Part shown: positions 48,517-56,433 of the stretch, in pieces
Layout of the letters: every line of letters starts with the position of its first letter
How positions within the stretch are numbered: the first letter of the stretch is position 1
NCBI GenBank assembly: GCA_946478865.1
Contig: CAMLDO010000012.1
Span: 1-62,645, forward strand
DNA: 62,645 bases
DNA from: an uncultured Methylobacillus sp.
Lineage (GTDB): Bacteria; Pseudomonadota; Gammaproteobacteria; Burkholderiales; Methylophilaceae
Direction of reading: 5' to 3'
Notes under the pieces: model-generated
The model's input: only the letters and a program-made list of their open reading frames with translations
Told to the model about the DNA's origin: nothing
Databases searched by the model: none
Made by a program: the position numbers and the translations under genes

Positions 48517-49940
48517 AATACATCAGCACGCGCGGCAATTCGCCCGCGCAAACCTTCAGCGAAATCCTGCTGGGCGGCCTCGCCCCGGACGGCGGCCTCT
48601 ACCTGCCGGAAAGCTATCCGCAATTCAGCGACACCGACCTCGCTGCGATGCGCGGCATGAATTACCGTGAGCTGGCCTTCACCATCCTGTCGCGCTTTGC
48701 AACCGATATCCCGGCGGCAGACCTGCGCCGCATCATCGACAAGACCTACACCGCCGAGGTGTACTGCCACGTGCGTGAGGGCCAGAATCCGGACGACATC
48801 ACGCCGACCGTGAAGCTGGAAGAAGGCCTGTTCCTGTTGTCGCTGTCGAATGGCCCGACGCTCGCGTTCAAGGACATGGCGATGCAGCTGCTCGGCAACC
48901 TGTTCGAGTATGTGCTGGACAAGGCGGGGCGCGAGATTAATATCCTCGGCGCGACTTCGGGCGATACCGGCTCCTCGGCCGAATACGCGATGCGCGGCAA
49001 GCATAACGTGCGCGTGTTCATGTTGTCGCCGCACCAGAAGATGAGCCGCTTCCAGACCGCGCAGATGTTCAGTCTGCAAGATGAGAACATCTACAACATC
49101 GCGATCAAGGGTGTGTTCGACAACGCGCAGGATATCGTCAAGGCGGTCTCCAACGATCATGCGTTCAAGGCGCAGCACAAGATCGGTGCCGTCAATTCGA
49201 TCAACTGGGCGCGCGTCGCGGCGCAGATCGTGTACTACTTCAAGGGCTATTTCGCCGTCACGCGCAGCAACGACGAGAAGGTCAGCTTCTCCGTGCCATC
49301 CGGCAACTTCGGCAACGTTTGCGCGGGCCATATCGCACGCATGATGGGCCTGCCAATCGCCAAGCTGGTGGTCGCCACCAACGAGAACGACGTGCTGGAC
49401 GAGTTTTTCCGCACCGGTATCTATCGTCCGCGTGATTCTGCGCATACTTACCACACCAGCAGCCCGTCGATGGACATCTCCAAGGCGTCCAACTTCGAGC
49501 GCTTCGTGTTCGATCTGGTCGGCCGCGATAGCGCCAAGATGCGCGAGCTGTGGGGCAAGGTGGACCAGGGCGGTGCATTCGACCTCAACGAGGGCGGCTA
49601 CTTTGCCAAGGTGGGCGATTACGGCTTCGTTTCCGGCGCGAGCAATCATGCCTTCCGTATGCAGACCATACGTGCGACGCAGGAGAAGTACGGCGTCACC
49701 ATCGATACCCACACCGCGGATGGCCTCAAGGTGGCGCTGGAGCAACGCGAAGCCGGCGTCCCCATGGTGGTTCTGGAAACTGCGCTGCCGGCCAAGTTCG
49801 AGGAAGCGATTCAGGAAGCCTTGGGTCGCGCGCCCGAGCGTCCGGCCGACCTCGTCGGCTTGGAGGACCTGCCCCAGCGCTTCGAGGTGATGGAAGCCGA
49901 TGCGGTCGCAGTCAAGCAGTTCATCGTCGATCATACTTAA
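48513..49940 (+). CDS. thrC: Threonine synthase
   Basis: 475 residues, a PLP enzyme converting phosphohomoserine to threonine. The start [30 protein letters not shown] (in part), the PLP lysine in [28 protein letters not shown] and [14 protein letters not shown] are typical of the long, proteobacterial class. It is translationally coupled to hom. Confidence 0.97.
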   Translation: MKYISTRGNSPAQTFSEILLGGLAPDGGLYLPESYPQFSDTDLAAMRGMNYRELAFTILSRFATDIPAADLRRIIDKTYTAEVYCHVREGQNPDDITPTVKLEEGLFLLSLSNGPTLAFKDMAMQLLGNLFEYVLDKAGREINILGATSGDTGSSAEYAMRGKHNVRVFMLSPHQKMSRFQTAQMFSLQDENIYNIAIKGVFDNAQDIVKAVSNDHAFKAQHKIGAVNSINWARVAAQIVYYFKGYFAVTRSNDEKVSFSVPSGNFGNVCAGHIARMMGLPIAKLVVATNENDVLDEFFRTGIYRPRDSAHTYHTSSPSMDISKASNFERFVFDLVGRDSAKMRELWGKVDQGGAFDLNEGGYFAKVGDYGFVSGASNHAFRMQTIRATQEKYGVTIDTHTADGLKVALEQREAGVPMVVLETALPAKFEEAIQEALGRAPERPADLVGLEDLPQRFEVMEADAVAVKQFIVDHT

Positions 49941-49990
49941 ACGATAAAACGATATCCCGGCTCAGGCCGGGTCAGCAGAGAGGCCTTGCG

Positions 49991-50785
49991 ATGAAGCAAT
50001 ACCAGGATCTGATGCGCCATGTGCTCGAACACGGCCACAAGAAGGAAGACCGTACCGGTACCGGCACGATTTCCGTGTTCGGCTACCAGATGCGCTTCGA
50101 CCTGGAAGAAGGCTTCCCGCTGCTGACCACCAAGAAGGTCCACCTCAAGTCCATCATCCACGAGCTGCTGTGGTTCCTGCAGGGAAGCACCAACATCAAG
50201 TATTTGAAGGATAACGGCGTTTCCATCTGGGACGAATGGGCTGACGAGAACGGCAACCTCGGCCCGGTGTACGGCTATCAGTGGCGCAACTGGCCAAAGC
50301 CGGATGGCACGCATATCGACCAGATCACGCAGGTGGTGAACAGCATCAAGAAGAACCCGGATTCGCGCCGGCTCATCGTCTCTGCGTGGAACGTGGCCGA
50401 CGTGGACCAGATGAAACTGCCGCCGTGCCACGCCTTCTTCCAGTTCTATGTCGCCGATGGCAAGCTCAGTTGCCAGCTTTACCAGCGCAGTGCCGATATC
50501 TTCCTCGGCGTGCCATTCAATATCGCTTCCTACGCGCTGCTGACGATGATGGTGGCGCAGGTATGCGGCCTCAAGGCGGGCGATTTCGTGCACACGCTGG
50601 GCGACGCGCACATCTACCTCAACCATCTTGAGCAGACGCGCGAGCAGCTGTCGCGCGAGCCGCGTCATCTCCCGACGATGCGCATCAATCCGGATGTGCA
50701 AGACATCTTCGGGTTCAAGTTCGAGGATTTCACGCTGGAAAATTACGATCCGCACCCGGCCATCAAGGCACCCGTCGCGGTCTAG
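49991..50785 (+). CDS. thyA: Thymidylate synthase
   Basis: 264 residues from ATG 49991. It methylates dUMP to dTMP using methylene-tetrahydrofolate. [16 protein letters not shown] at the start, the catalytic Cys in [30 protein letters not shown] and the end [14 protein letters not shown] are diagnostic. folA, which regenerates the folate cofactor, lies 5 kb downstream. The gap after it (50786-50879) contains an A8 run and a GC-rich stretch but no convincing hairpin. Confidence 0.98.
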   Translation: MKQYQDLMRHVLEHGHKKEDRTGTGTISVFGYQMRFDLEEGFPLLTTKKVHLKSIIHELLWFLQGSTNIKYLKDNGVSIWDEWADENGNLGPVYGYQWRNWPKPDGTHIDQITQVVNSIKKNPDSRRLIVSAWNVADVDQMKLPPCHAFFQFYVADGKLSCQLYQRSADIFLGVPFNIASYALLTMMVAQVCGLKAGDFVHTLGDAHIYLNHLEQTREQLSREPRHLPTMRINPDVQDIFGFKFEDFTLENYDPHPAIKAPVAV

Positions 50786-50879
50786 CTTCTAAAATTTACG
50801 AAAGTAACAGGCAAAAAAAAGCGAACCGCCCGGGGTTGGAAGACGGCCCGCCTGGAAAAAGAATTTGTTGTAGGGAAGG

Positions 50880-51476
50880 TCAGGCGGTAGTGACCGCTCC
50901 GCTGATCACCCTGACGTAATCGCCAACCGCATATTCGGGTTGTGTCGGTTGATTGACGACACGGATGGTTCCATCGGTCATGCGCACCTTCACTTCAAAT
51001 AGCGGCGCATGCTTTTTCGATCCGCCGGCCGTCGCCGGTGCGACTATCCAGCGCTCTTTCGTCAACAGCAGGTTGCCGCGGCTTTTGCCTTGAGGCTTCG
51101 CGACGTCTTCCATCGCGCTTTCGCTGTCCGGTTCCAGAGCCAGTCCGTCATGTACCGTCAGGCTGATCGACTCTACAACGCCACAAATGCTGCAGTTGCG
51201 CTTGCCGGTGGCGATTTCAGTCGGATTGCTGATGGGAATGACCCGTAGCTGGCGCGTTTCCGCGCTCATGGTCTTGCCGGAGCGGGCTGGGTCGATAATG
51301 GTGGAGCGGAACTGCATGCTTTCCACGGCGCCATTCGGCACGCCTACCAGTTTTTGGGCGAATTCGAGATCCTGGGCATGGGCTGTCGTCAGCCATCCGC
51401 CGGCAGCTGCCAGGCTGGTCACAAAAAAAGCGCCGCTGGCAACAGTTCGGATTCCGCGCAGTTTGTGCATGTTCAT
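50880..51476 (-). CDS. Exported protein related to the SlyB/glycine-zipper group
   Basis: 198 residues from the ATG at 51476. A signal peptide (about 1-34, ending AHA) leads to a mature part with NCSICGVVESI, the Cys-x-x-Cys-Gly motif seen in betaproteobacterial SlyB-like outer-membrane proteins, and a C-terminal small beta domain (FEVKVRMTDGTIRVV and YAVGDYVRVI). There is no lipobox and no glycine zipper, so it is a divergent relative. The function is unknown. The 275 bases upstream to 51751 hold no other gene that I can support. Confidence 0.65.
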   Translation of the reverse strand: MNMHKLRGIRTVASGAFFVTSLAAAGGWLTTAHAQDLEFAQKLVGVPNGAVESMQFRSTIIDPARSGKTMSAETRQLRVIPISNPTEIATGKRNCSICGVVESISLTVHDGLALEPDSESAMEDVAKPQGKSRGNLLLTKERWIVAPATAGGSKKHAPLFEVKVRMTDGTIRVVNQPTQPEYAVGDYVRVISGAVTTA

Positions 51477-51751
51477 GATTTCTCCCTTTCTTGTGTTTGC
51501 CGAATCAAATCGGTAATGCCCTGCCTTGGCCTCCTGTTCGCCGCGGTTCGTCGCGTTCGAACATGCGCTGTTTCCCATGTGGCCGTGTCTTCAGTTGGCT
51601 GCACGTAGCAAGAGGCCGTTGTTCTTCTTTTTTTGTTTCTGTTTCGGACGAGGCGAAGATGCGGCTCGGCTGAAACGGATGGTCTTCATATTCAAAGGCT
51701 ACGCTATGCGTCACATGGGTAGGCGTTTCCTTTGCTTTGAATCCCATTTTG

Positions 51752-52270
51752 CTATCCCTTCACGACAAGACTGTTTTTCACCGCGAGTACGCCGCGAACA
51801 CCGGCGGCAATTTCAATGGCGCGCTGCGCCTGGGCTTCCGTATCGACAAAACCGCTCAGAATGACCTGTCCATGATGCGTCTGAACCTTGATCGCCAGCG
51901 CTTTGATGCCGTCATCCTTCAGCAATTCGGCTTTGACCTTGGCCGTTACCGAACTGTCATCCAGGAACGATTCGACACGTGCCTGCTGGAGACCGCTTTT
52001 GTAGTCGCCATACTCCGAGGCGCTGAGGCTGCCATTCTTGTCTGCATCGGCCTTGTCGAAGCGGGCAGCGATGTCCTTGTCGCGAATGCCTTCCTGACGG
52101 GTTAGTTTGCCGTCGCTGTTGCGATCCAGCTTCTTGAACTCGCTATACAGCGGGGTCTCAACCTGGTCATCACCGGTGCCGAATGCATAAGCTGTCGGAA
52201 TCGCAACGATATAAGCCGCGGCAATGAGAGCCTGGAGCAAACCGCTAATGGATTTTTTCGGAGCGAGCAT
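51752..52270 (-). CDS. Exported EF-hand and BON-domain protein
   Basis: 172 residues with a signal peptide-like N-terminus (about 8-29). Two EF-hand-like calcium loops, DRNSDGKLTRQE and DADKNGSLSASE, are followed by a C-terminal BON domain (DSSVTAKVKAELLKDDGIKA, then VILSGFVDTEAQAQRAIEIA). BON proteins such as OsmY act in the envelope under osmotic or envelope stress. The gene is transcribed from a strong sigma-54 promoter with two GlrR-type sites upstream, so it is a likely GlrK-GlrR target. Confidence 0.85.
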   Translation of the reverse strand: MLAPKKSISGLLQALIAAAYIVAIPTAYAFGTGDDQVETPLYSEFKKLDRNSDGKLTRQEGIRDKDIAARFDKADADKNGSLSASEYGDYKSGLQQARVESFLDDSSVTAKVKAELLKDDGIKALAIKVQTHHGQVILSGFVDTEAQAQRAIEIAAGVRGVLAVKNSLVVKG

Positions 52271-52307
52271 TCATTTATTCCTGTCCTTGTTGGTCAGAAA
52301 TGAATAT

Positions 52308-52324
52308 CGCAAGGGGTGTGCCAA
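52308..52324 (-). promoter_or_regulatory. Sigma-54 (RpoN) -24/-12 promoter
   Basis: The minus strand reads TTGGCACACCCCTTGCG: the GG and GC elements stand at the required spacing and it matches TGGCACG-N4-TTGCW except at two weak positions. The predicted start is about 27 bases before the EF-hand/BON gene. Confidence 0.88.
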
Positions 52325-52389
52325 CTTTGGCTTGTATATTTAAAACAACAACTTAAGGAGTTTTTTGGAGGGCGGTCGATGAAAAGGAG

Positions 52390-52407
52390 TGTCTCCGTTT
52401 ACAGACA
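52390..52407. promoter_or_regulatory. GlrR-type enhancer site, proximal
   Basis: TGTCTCCGTTTACAGACA fits TGTC-N10-GACA, the site bound by GlrR/QseF. It sits inside a perfect 12-base stem (52383-52394/52403-52414) that, read on the minus strand, ends in TTTTC and could also terminate glrR. It is about 100 bases upstream of the sigma-54 start. Confidence 0.7.
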
Positions 52408-52453
52408 CTCCTTTGGAGTTCTAACTAAGTGATTGATAACACACCAAATTCAC

Positions 52454-52471
52454 TGTCTCCAAATGGAGACA
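52454..52471. promoter_or_regulatory. GlrR-type enhancer site, distal
   Basis: TGTCTCCAAATGGAGACA is a perfect TGTC-N10-GACA palindrome, 64 bases (about six helical turns) from the proximal site and directly after the glrR stop. Confidence 0.75.
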
Positions 52472-52474
52472 TAT

Positions 52475-53839
52475 TCAGGTTTGCTCTTCGTTCTTGAACA
52501 GCGCCGGTGTCAGTTGATGCCTATCCAGAAGCTTGTAGAACTCGGTGCGATTGCGCTGTGCCAGGCGGGCGGCCTGCGTGACGTTACCGTTGGTGGCCTT
52601 CAGCAGGCGGGCAAGGTAATCGCGCTCGAAATTTCGCCGTGCCGTTTCGAAGGGTAGGATACCGCCGACGTCGTCGCGCAGTGCTTTCTGCACTAGCGTC
52701 GCCGGAATCAGCGGCGTTGTGCAAAGCACGACCGTCTGTTCGACGATGTTTTGCAACTGGCGTACATTGCCCGGCCAGGGGGCGCTGATGAGCAATTCCA
52801 TGGCGTCCGGCGAGAATCCATTGACCGCCTTGTCGTACTTGCCGCTGATGGTAGTCAGAAAGTGATTGGCCAGCGGCGGAATGTCTTCGCGTCGCGCGGA
52901 AAGCGCCGGAATTTCCAGTCCGACCACATTGATGCGGTAATACAGGTCCTCGCGGAAGCGTGAGGCCTTCATTTCCTCGGCAAGGTCGCGGTGCGTCGCG
53001 GAAATGATACGCACATTGACCGGAATGCTGGCTGTGGCGCCCACGGGACGTATCGTCCTTTCCTGCAAGGCGCGTAGCAGCTTGATCTGCAGCGTGAGCG
53101 GCATGTCCCCGATTTCATCCAGGAACAGCGTCCCGCCATCAGCCGCCTGGAACAGGCCCTTGTGGTCGCGCATGGCGCCGGTGAACGCGCCCTTGGTGTG
53201 GCCGAACAGCTCGGACTCCAGCAATGGTTCCGGGATCGCGCCGCAATTGATCGCAACGAACGGCTTGTCGCGCCTTGGGCTGGCTTTGTGAATGGCCTGC
53301 GCCAGCAACTCCTTGCCGGTGCCGCTTTCGCCGTGGATCAGCACGCTGGCGCCGCTCGCGGCCGCGAGCTTGGCCTGCTGCAGCATGGATTCGATAGCCG
53401 GGCTGCGGCTGATGAATTCGCTGCGCCATTCTTCGCCATCGCCTTCGGCATGCTTGATGTCCGGCTGGGAAAGGCGGAGTGCGGCATTCACTTGCCGCAA
53501 CAGCTCCTTGCTGTCGAAGGGCTTGGTCAGAAAGCCGAACACGCCGCGCCGCGTCGCCTCGACCGCATCGGGAATGGAGCCGTGAGCCGTCAGGATGATC
53601 ACGGGCAACCCCGGGTCAGTGCGATGCAGGGTGTCGAACAGCGCCAAGCCGTCCATGCCGGGCATGCGCAGGTCGGTAATGACCAGTTGGGGCTTGCTTA
53701 CGGACGCAAGTGCGAGGGCTTCCTCGGCGCTGGATGCCGTTTCTACCTGGTAGCTTGCTGCCTGCAAGCGCATGGAGATGAGCCTGACGATATCCGCATC
53801 GTCGTCGACGACGAGAATCTTGTGGGCGTTGTCGTTCAT
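52475..53839 (-). CDS. glrR: Sigma-54-dependent response regulator GlrR (QseF)
   Basis: 454 residues: receiver domain (phospho-acceptor Asp56 in LVITDLRMPGMDG), AAA+ domain with Walker A GESGTGKE and the sigma-54 contact loop GAFTGA, and a C-terminal Fis-type HTH (NVTQAARLAQRNRTEFYKLL). Cognate kinase and lipoprotein lie upstream in the same operon with a 4-base overlap. In enterobacteria GlrR activates glmY and rpoE from sigma-54 promoters through TGTC-N10-GACA sites, the same sites seen just downstream here. Confidence 0.9.
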   Translation of the reverse strand: MNDNAHKILVVDDDADIVRLISMRLQAASYQVETASSAEEALALASVSKPQLVITDLRMPGMDGLALFDTLHRTDPGLPVIILTAHGSIPDAVEATRRGVFGFLTKPFDSKELLRQVNAALRLSQPDIKHAEGDGEEWRSEFISRSPAIESMLQQAKLAAASGASVLIHGESGTGKELLAQAIHKASPRRDKPFVAINCGAIPEPLLESELFGHTKGAFTGAMRDHKGLFQAADGGTLFLDEIGDMPLTLQIKLLRALQERTIRPVGATASIPVNVRIISATHRDLAEEMKASRFREDLYYRINVVGLEIPALSARREDIPPLANHFLTTISGKYDKAVNGFSPDAMELLISAPWPGNVRQLQNIVEQTVVLCTTPLIPATLVQKALRDDVGGILPFETARRNFERDYLARLLKATNGNVTQAARLAQRNRTEFYKLLDRHQLTPALFKNEEQT

Positions 53840-54435
53840 TTCTGTTTACCTTGACCTCGTGTATTCAAGGTCTTTTCAATGTTTTTGAGTTCATCCAGCT
53901 TCTGTTGCAGCGTGTCGGCCCGAATTTGCAAGGCATCCGACTTGCCTTGCAACAGTTCGATGCGTTTCTGATCGTCTGCGACCTTTTGCGTCAGCTTGGC
54001 TGCGTTCTCCTCGAGTTTCTGCCGCTCGGCGACATACTCGCGCAACAGCGCTGCAATCGCGCGCGCATCCTGATCGGCGGACGGTTCGCGCTGGATTTCA
54101 TCCAGCAGGGCAAGCGCCTTGGGATTGTCGCGCTGACGGCTGCCGGGAAGCGCCATGACCAGTGCCGCCTTGATCCTGTTGGACAAGTTCTCCTTGTTGT
54201 GGTTGTACGCTTGCATTACCTGAGCGTACTCCTTGCGCTGGTCTTCGGCGGACAGTCCGCTGTAGCGCAATGCGTAGGCGAGAATTTCGTTCTCCGCCCT
54301 GACCACGACCACCTGCGGGGCTGGTGGCGCGGAAGAGGCGGGAGCCTCGACGATGGCGGGCTGCTGTACGCATCCGGCCAGAATTGCCACTGAAGCGCCC
54401 AATAAAATAGCGGGCCAGTTTCTGATCTTTGTCAT
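53836..54435 (-). CDS. QseG-like lipoprotein
   Basis: 199 residues from the ATG at 54435, which overlaps the glrK stop. A lipoprotein signal with lipobox LAGC (Cys near residue 22) is followed by a Pro/Ala linker, a helical domain and a long C-terminal coiled coil (about 140-190, rich in Gln, Lys and Leu). Position between glrK and glrR and the coiled coil match QseG (YfhG), which in E. coli binds and activates the kinase in the periplasm. Confidence 0.8.
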   Translation of the reverse strand: MTKIRNWPAILLGASVAILAGCVQQPAIVEAPASSAPPAPQVVVVRAENEILAYALRYSGLSAEDQRKEYAQVMQAYNHNKENLSNRIKAALVMALPGSRQRDNPKALALLDEIQREPSADQDARAIAALLREYVAERQKLEENAAKLTQKVADDQKRIELLQGKSDALQIRADTLQQKLDELKNIEKTLNTRGQGKQK

Positions 54436-55877
54436 GTATTTGTCTGTTGAAGGAATGGGAGGGTTATACGGAAGCATGCGCCTTTTTCGGAAGGCATTAA
54501 ACTGATTTTACCCCCATGGGCTTCCACATACTCGCGGGCGATGGAAAGGCCAAGCCCGCTGCCGCTGATATGACTGTCATAGGTACCGCTGCCACGATAG
54601 AAAGGCTCGAAGAGACGGTCGCGGTCCGACAGGGTGATGCCGGGGCCGCTGTCCGAGACCTCCAGAATCGCCTTGTCGTGCTCGCGCGCGAGACGAATAG
54701 TGACGCTGCCGCCACGGGGAGTGTACTTGATGGCGTTGGAGATCAGGTTGTCGAACACGGTCAGCAGTTGCTCGCGATCGCCTTCCAGCGAAAGGTCGAT
54801 CAGTGCCGGCACGACGGTCAGGTTCTTGGTGTCGATGGTGAGCGTGTACGAGGAAATCGCTTCCTCGATCAGCGGCTTCAATTCGATGCGCTCCACCTGC
54901 AATACCGGCTTCTGGTACTGCACGGCCGTGTAGTAGAGCAGATTCTCGATCATCTTCTGCAGGCGCAGGCTGTTCTCATGCAGGATGGAGGCGATCTCGC
55001 GCTGTTGCGGCGATAGCGTGCCGCCCACTTCCTCGGTCAGCAGTTCGCTGCCTTCGCGAATCGAGGTCAGCGGGGTTTTGAGTTCGTGCGATACGTTGCG
55101 CAGGAAGCGTTTTTTCTGTTCTTCCAGGTCGCACAGCTGTACACGCAGCCATTCCAGCCGCTCGCCGAGGCGGCGCAGGTCGCGCGGGCCTTCGATCTCA
55201 ATCGGATCGTTGTATTCCCCGCGACCGAGCCGGCGGATCGCCACATCCATGCGGCGTATGGGCCGGGTCAGCAGAAAGGTGATGGCGACCGCAACCAGGA
55301 TCGCGATCGGAATCAGCGGCAGCGTCTGCCATAACAGCATGTGCTGTGCGCGTTCTGCCGTCGCGACCAGAATCGAGGATTCACGGTCGATGAGACGATT
55401 GTTGGCGTCGAGGATGGCCTTGGCGAGTTCGGACAGATGGAAGAACTCCGTCACCACGGCCTCCGGATTCTGCAAGGCCGAGCCGCTCATCACGTTCTGG
55501 TAGAGCGAATTTTCGCGTTTGCTGAGCTCGTTCAGCTGCGTGCGCAGCGTCGTGTCCAGCGGAAGCTGGGCAAGCTCATTCACCGTGGCGCCGAATTTCT
55601 CGTGCGCGCCCTGGAAGCTTTCCAGCAGCGTGGTATCTCCCAGCACCAGGTATTGTCGTGTGCCGCGTTCGATAACGGTGAGCTGTTCGGTCAGGACGCG
55701 GCTGGCGCGCGTCGCTTCCACTGCGCGGCGCACGGTCTTGTGGCTCTGGTCGGCCAGCCGATCGAGATAGAGCGCGGCGTTCGCGAAGGCGAACAGCAGC
55801 GGCAGTATCGTGAGCACGAAACCGATGGAAAGCAGTTTGAGAAAAGAGTTGGGGTAGAAAACCCGTAAGCGCTTCAT
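54432..55877 (-). CDS. glrK: Sensor histidine kinase GlrK (QseE)
   Basis: 481 residues: membrane helix at about 11-33, a periplasmic helical sensor domain, second helix (about 180-202), HAMP, HisKA with RNVSHELKTPLTSIREG, and an ATPase domain with DNLISNAIKYTPRGG and SGSGLGLSIAREYVEAHGG. It is the first gene of the glrK-qseG-glrR operon. In E. coli this kinase responds to envelope conditions; the ligand here cannot be inferred. Confidence 0.9.
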   Translation of the reverse strand: MKRLRVFYPNSFLKLLSIGFVLTILPLLFAFANAALYLDRLADQSHKTVRRAVEATRASRVLTEQLTVIERGTRQYLVLGDTTLLESFQGAHEKFGATVNELAQLPLDTTLRTQLNELSKRENSLYQNVMSGSALQNPEAVVTEFFHLSELAKAILDANNRLIDRESSILVATAERAQHMLLWQTLPLIPIAILVAVAITFLLTRPIRRMDVAIRRLGRGEYNDPIEIEGPRDLRRLGERLEWLRVQLCDLEEQKKRFLRNVSHELKTPLTSIREGSELLTEEVGGTLSPQQREIASILHENSLRLQKMIENLLYYTAVQYQKPVLQVERIELKPLIEEAISSYTLTIDTKNLTVVPALIDLSLEGDREQLLTVFDNLISNAIKYTPRGGSVTIRLAREHDKAILEVSDSGPGITLSDRDRLFEPFYRGSGTYDSHISGSGLGLSIAREYVEAHGGKISLMPSEKGACFRITLPFLQQTNT

Positions 55878-55929
55878 TGGCAGTGTCGGAGGCTTATAAT
55901 TTCAGGCATTCCTATTGTTGAGCAATATC

Positions 55930-56418
55930 ATGTCCTGTCTTTCTGTCATCGCGGCTGTGGCCGACAACAATGCCATCGGTCTCGACAACGGTCTTCCCTG
56001 GCATTTGCCCGAAGACCTCAAGCACTTCCGCAGCCTGACGATGGGGCATCATATTATCATGGGTCGCAAGACCTACGAGTCACTGGGCCGGCTGTTACCC
56101 GGCCGTACTACCGTGATTGTGACGCGCCAAACGGACTATTGCGTGACAGGTGCGCTTGTGGCGGGTTCACTGGAAGAGGCTGTTTCACTATGCGGAAACG
56201 ATGATGAGGTGTTCGTGATCGGGGGCGCAGAGCTTTACAAACTGGCCTTGCCGATGGCCGATCGGCTGTACCTGACGGAAGTGAGCGGCGAGTTTCCCGC
56301 AGACACCTTTTTCCCCGAATACGACAAAGCTGCCTGGCACGAAGTCGCGCGTGAGCGGCTAGTGAGCGAGAGCGGGCTGGCGTTCAGCTTCGTCGTGTAC
56401 GAACGCCAGCCGCGCTGA
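55930..56418 (+). CDS. folA: Dihydrofolate reductase
   Basis: 162 residues from ATG 55930 (MSCLSVIAAVADNNAIGLDN); a TTG five codons upstream is also in frame. The folate site is in NAIGLDNGLPWHLPEDLKHF, followed by GHHIIMGRKTYESLG and FVIGGAELY. It reduces dihydrofolate made by thyA. TATAAT at 55895-55900 is a likely -10 box of its promoter in the 52-base gap to glrK. It converges with the decarboxylase gene. Confidence 0.95.
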   Translation: MSCLSVIAAVADNNAIGLDNGLPWHLPEDLKHFRSLTMGHHIIMGRKTYESLGRLLPGRTTVIVTRQTDYCVTGALVAGSLEEAVSLCGNDDEVFVIGGAELYKLALPMADRLYLTEVSGEFPADTFFPEYDKAAWHEVARERLVSESGLAFSFVVYERQPR

Positions 56419-56433
56419 TCGCAGCAGGGCGGC

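Noticed and set aside
48435..49934. 499-residue antisense frame across thrC
   Set aside because: Shadow of thrC; similar long antisense frames lie over pyrG and eno and were discarded for the same reason.
50786..50879. Terminator between thyA and the SlyB-like gene
   Set aside because: There is a T8 run on the minus strand but only a weak 5-base stem, separated from it by several bases.
51505..51747. Small minus-strand frame between the two exported-protein genes
   Set aside because: No recognisable protein character, no ribosome site and no conserved motif; treated as intergenic.
52383..52414. 12-base stem as nothing more than a glrR terminator
   Set aside because: It may terminate glrR, but it contains an exact TGTC-N10-GACA site paired with a second one that lacks any T tail, so I list it primarily as an enhancer.
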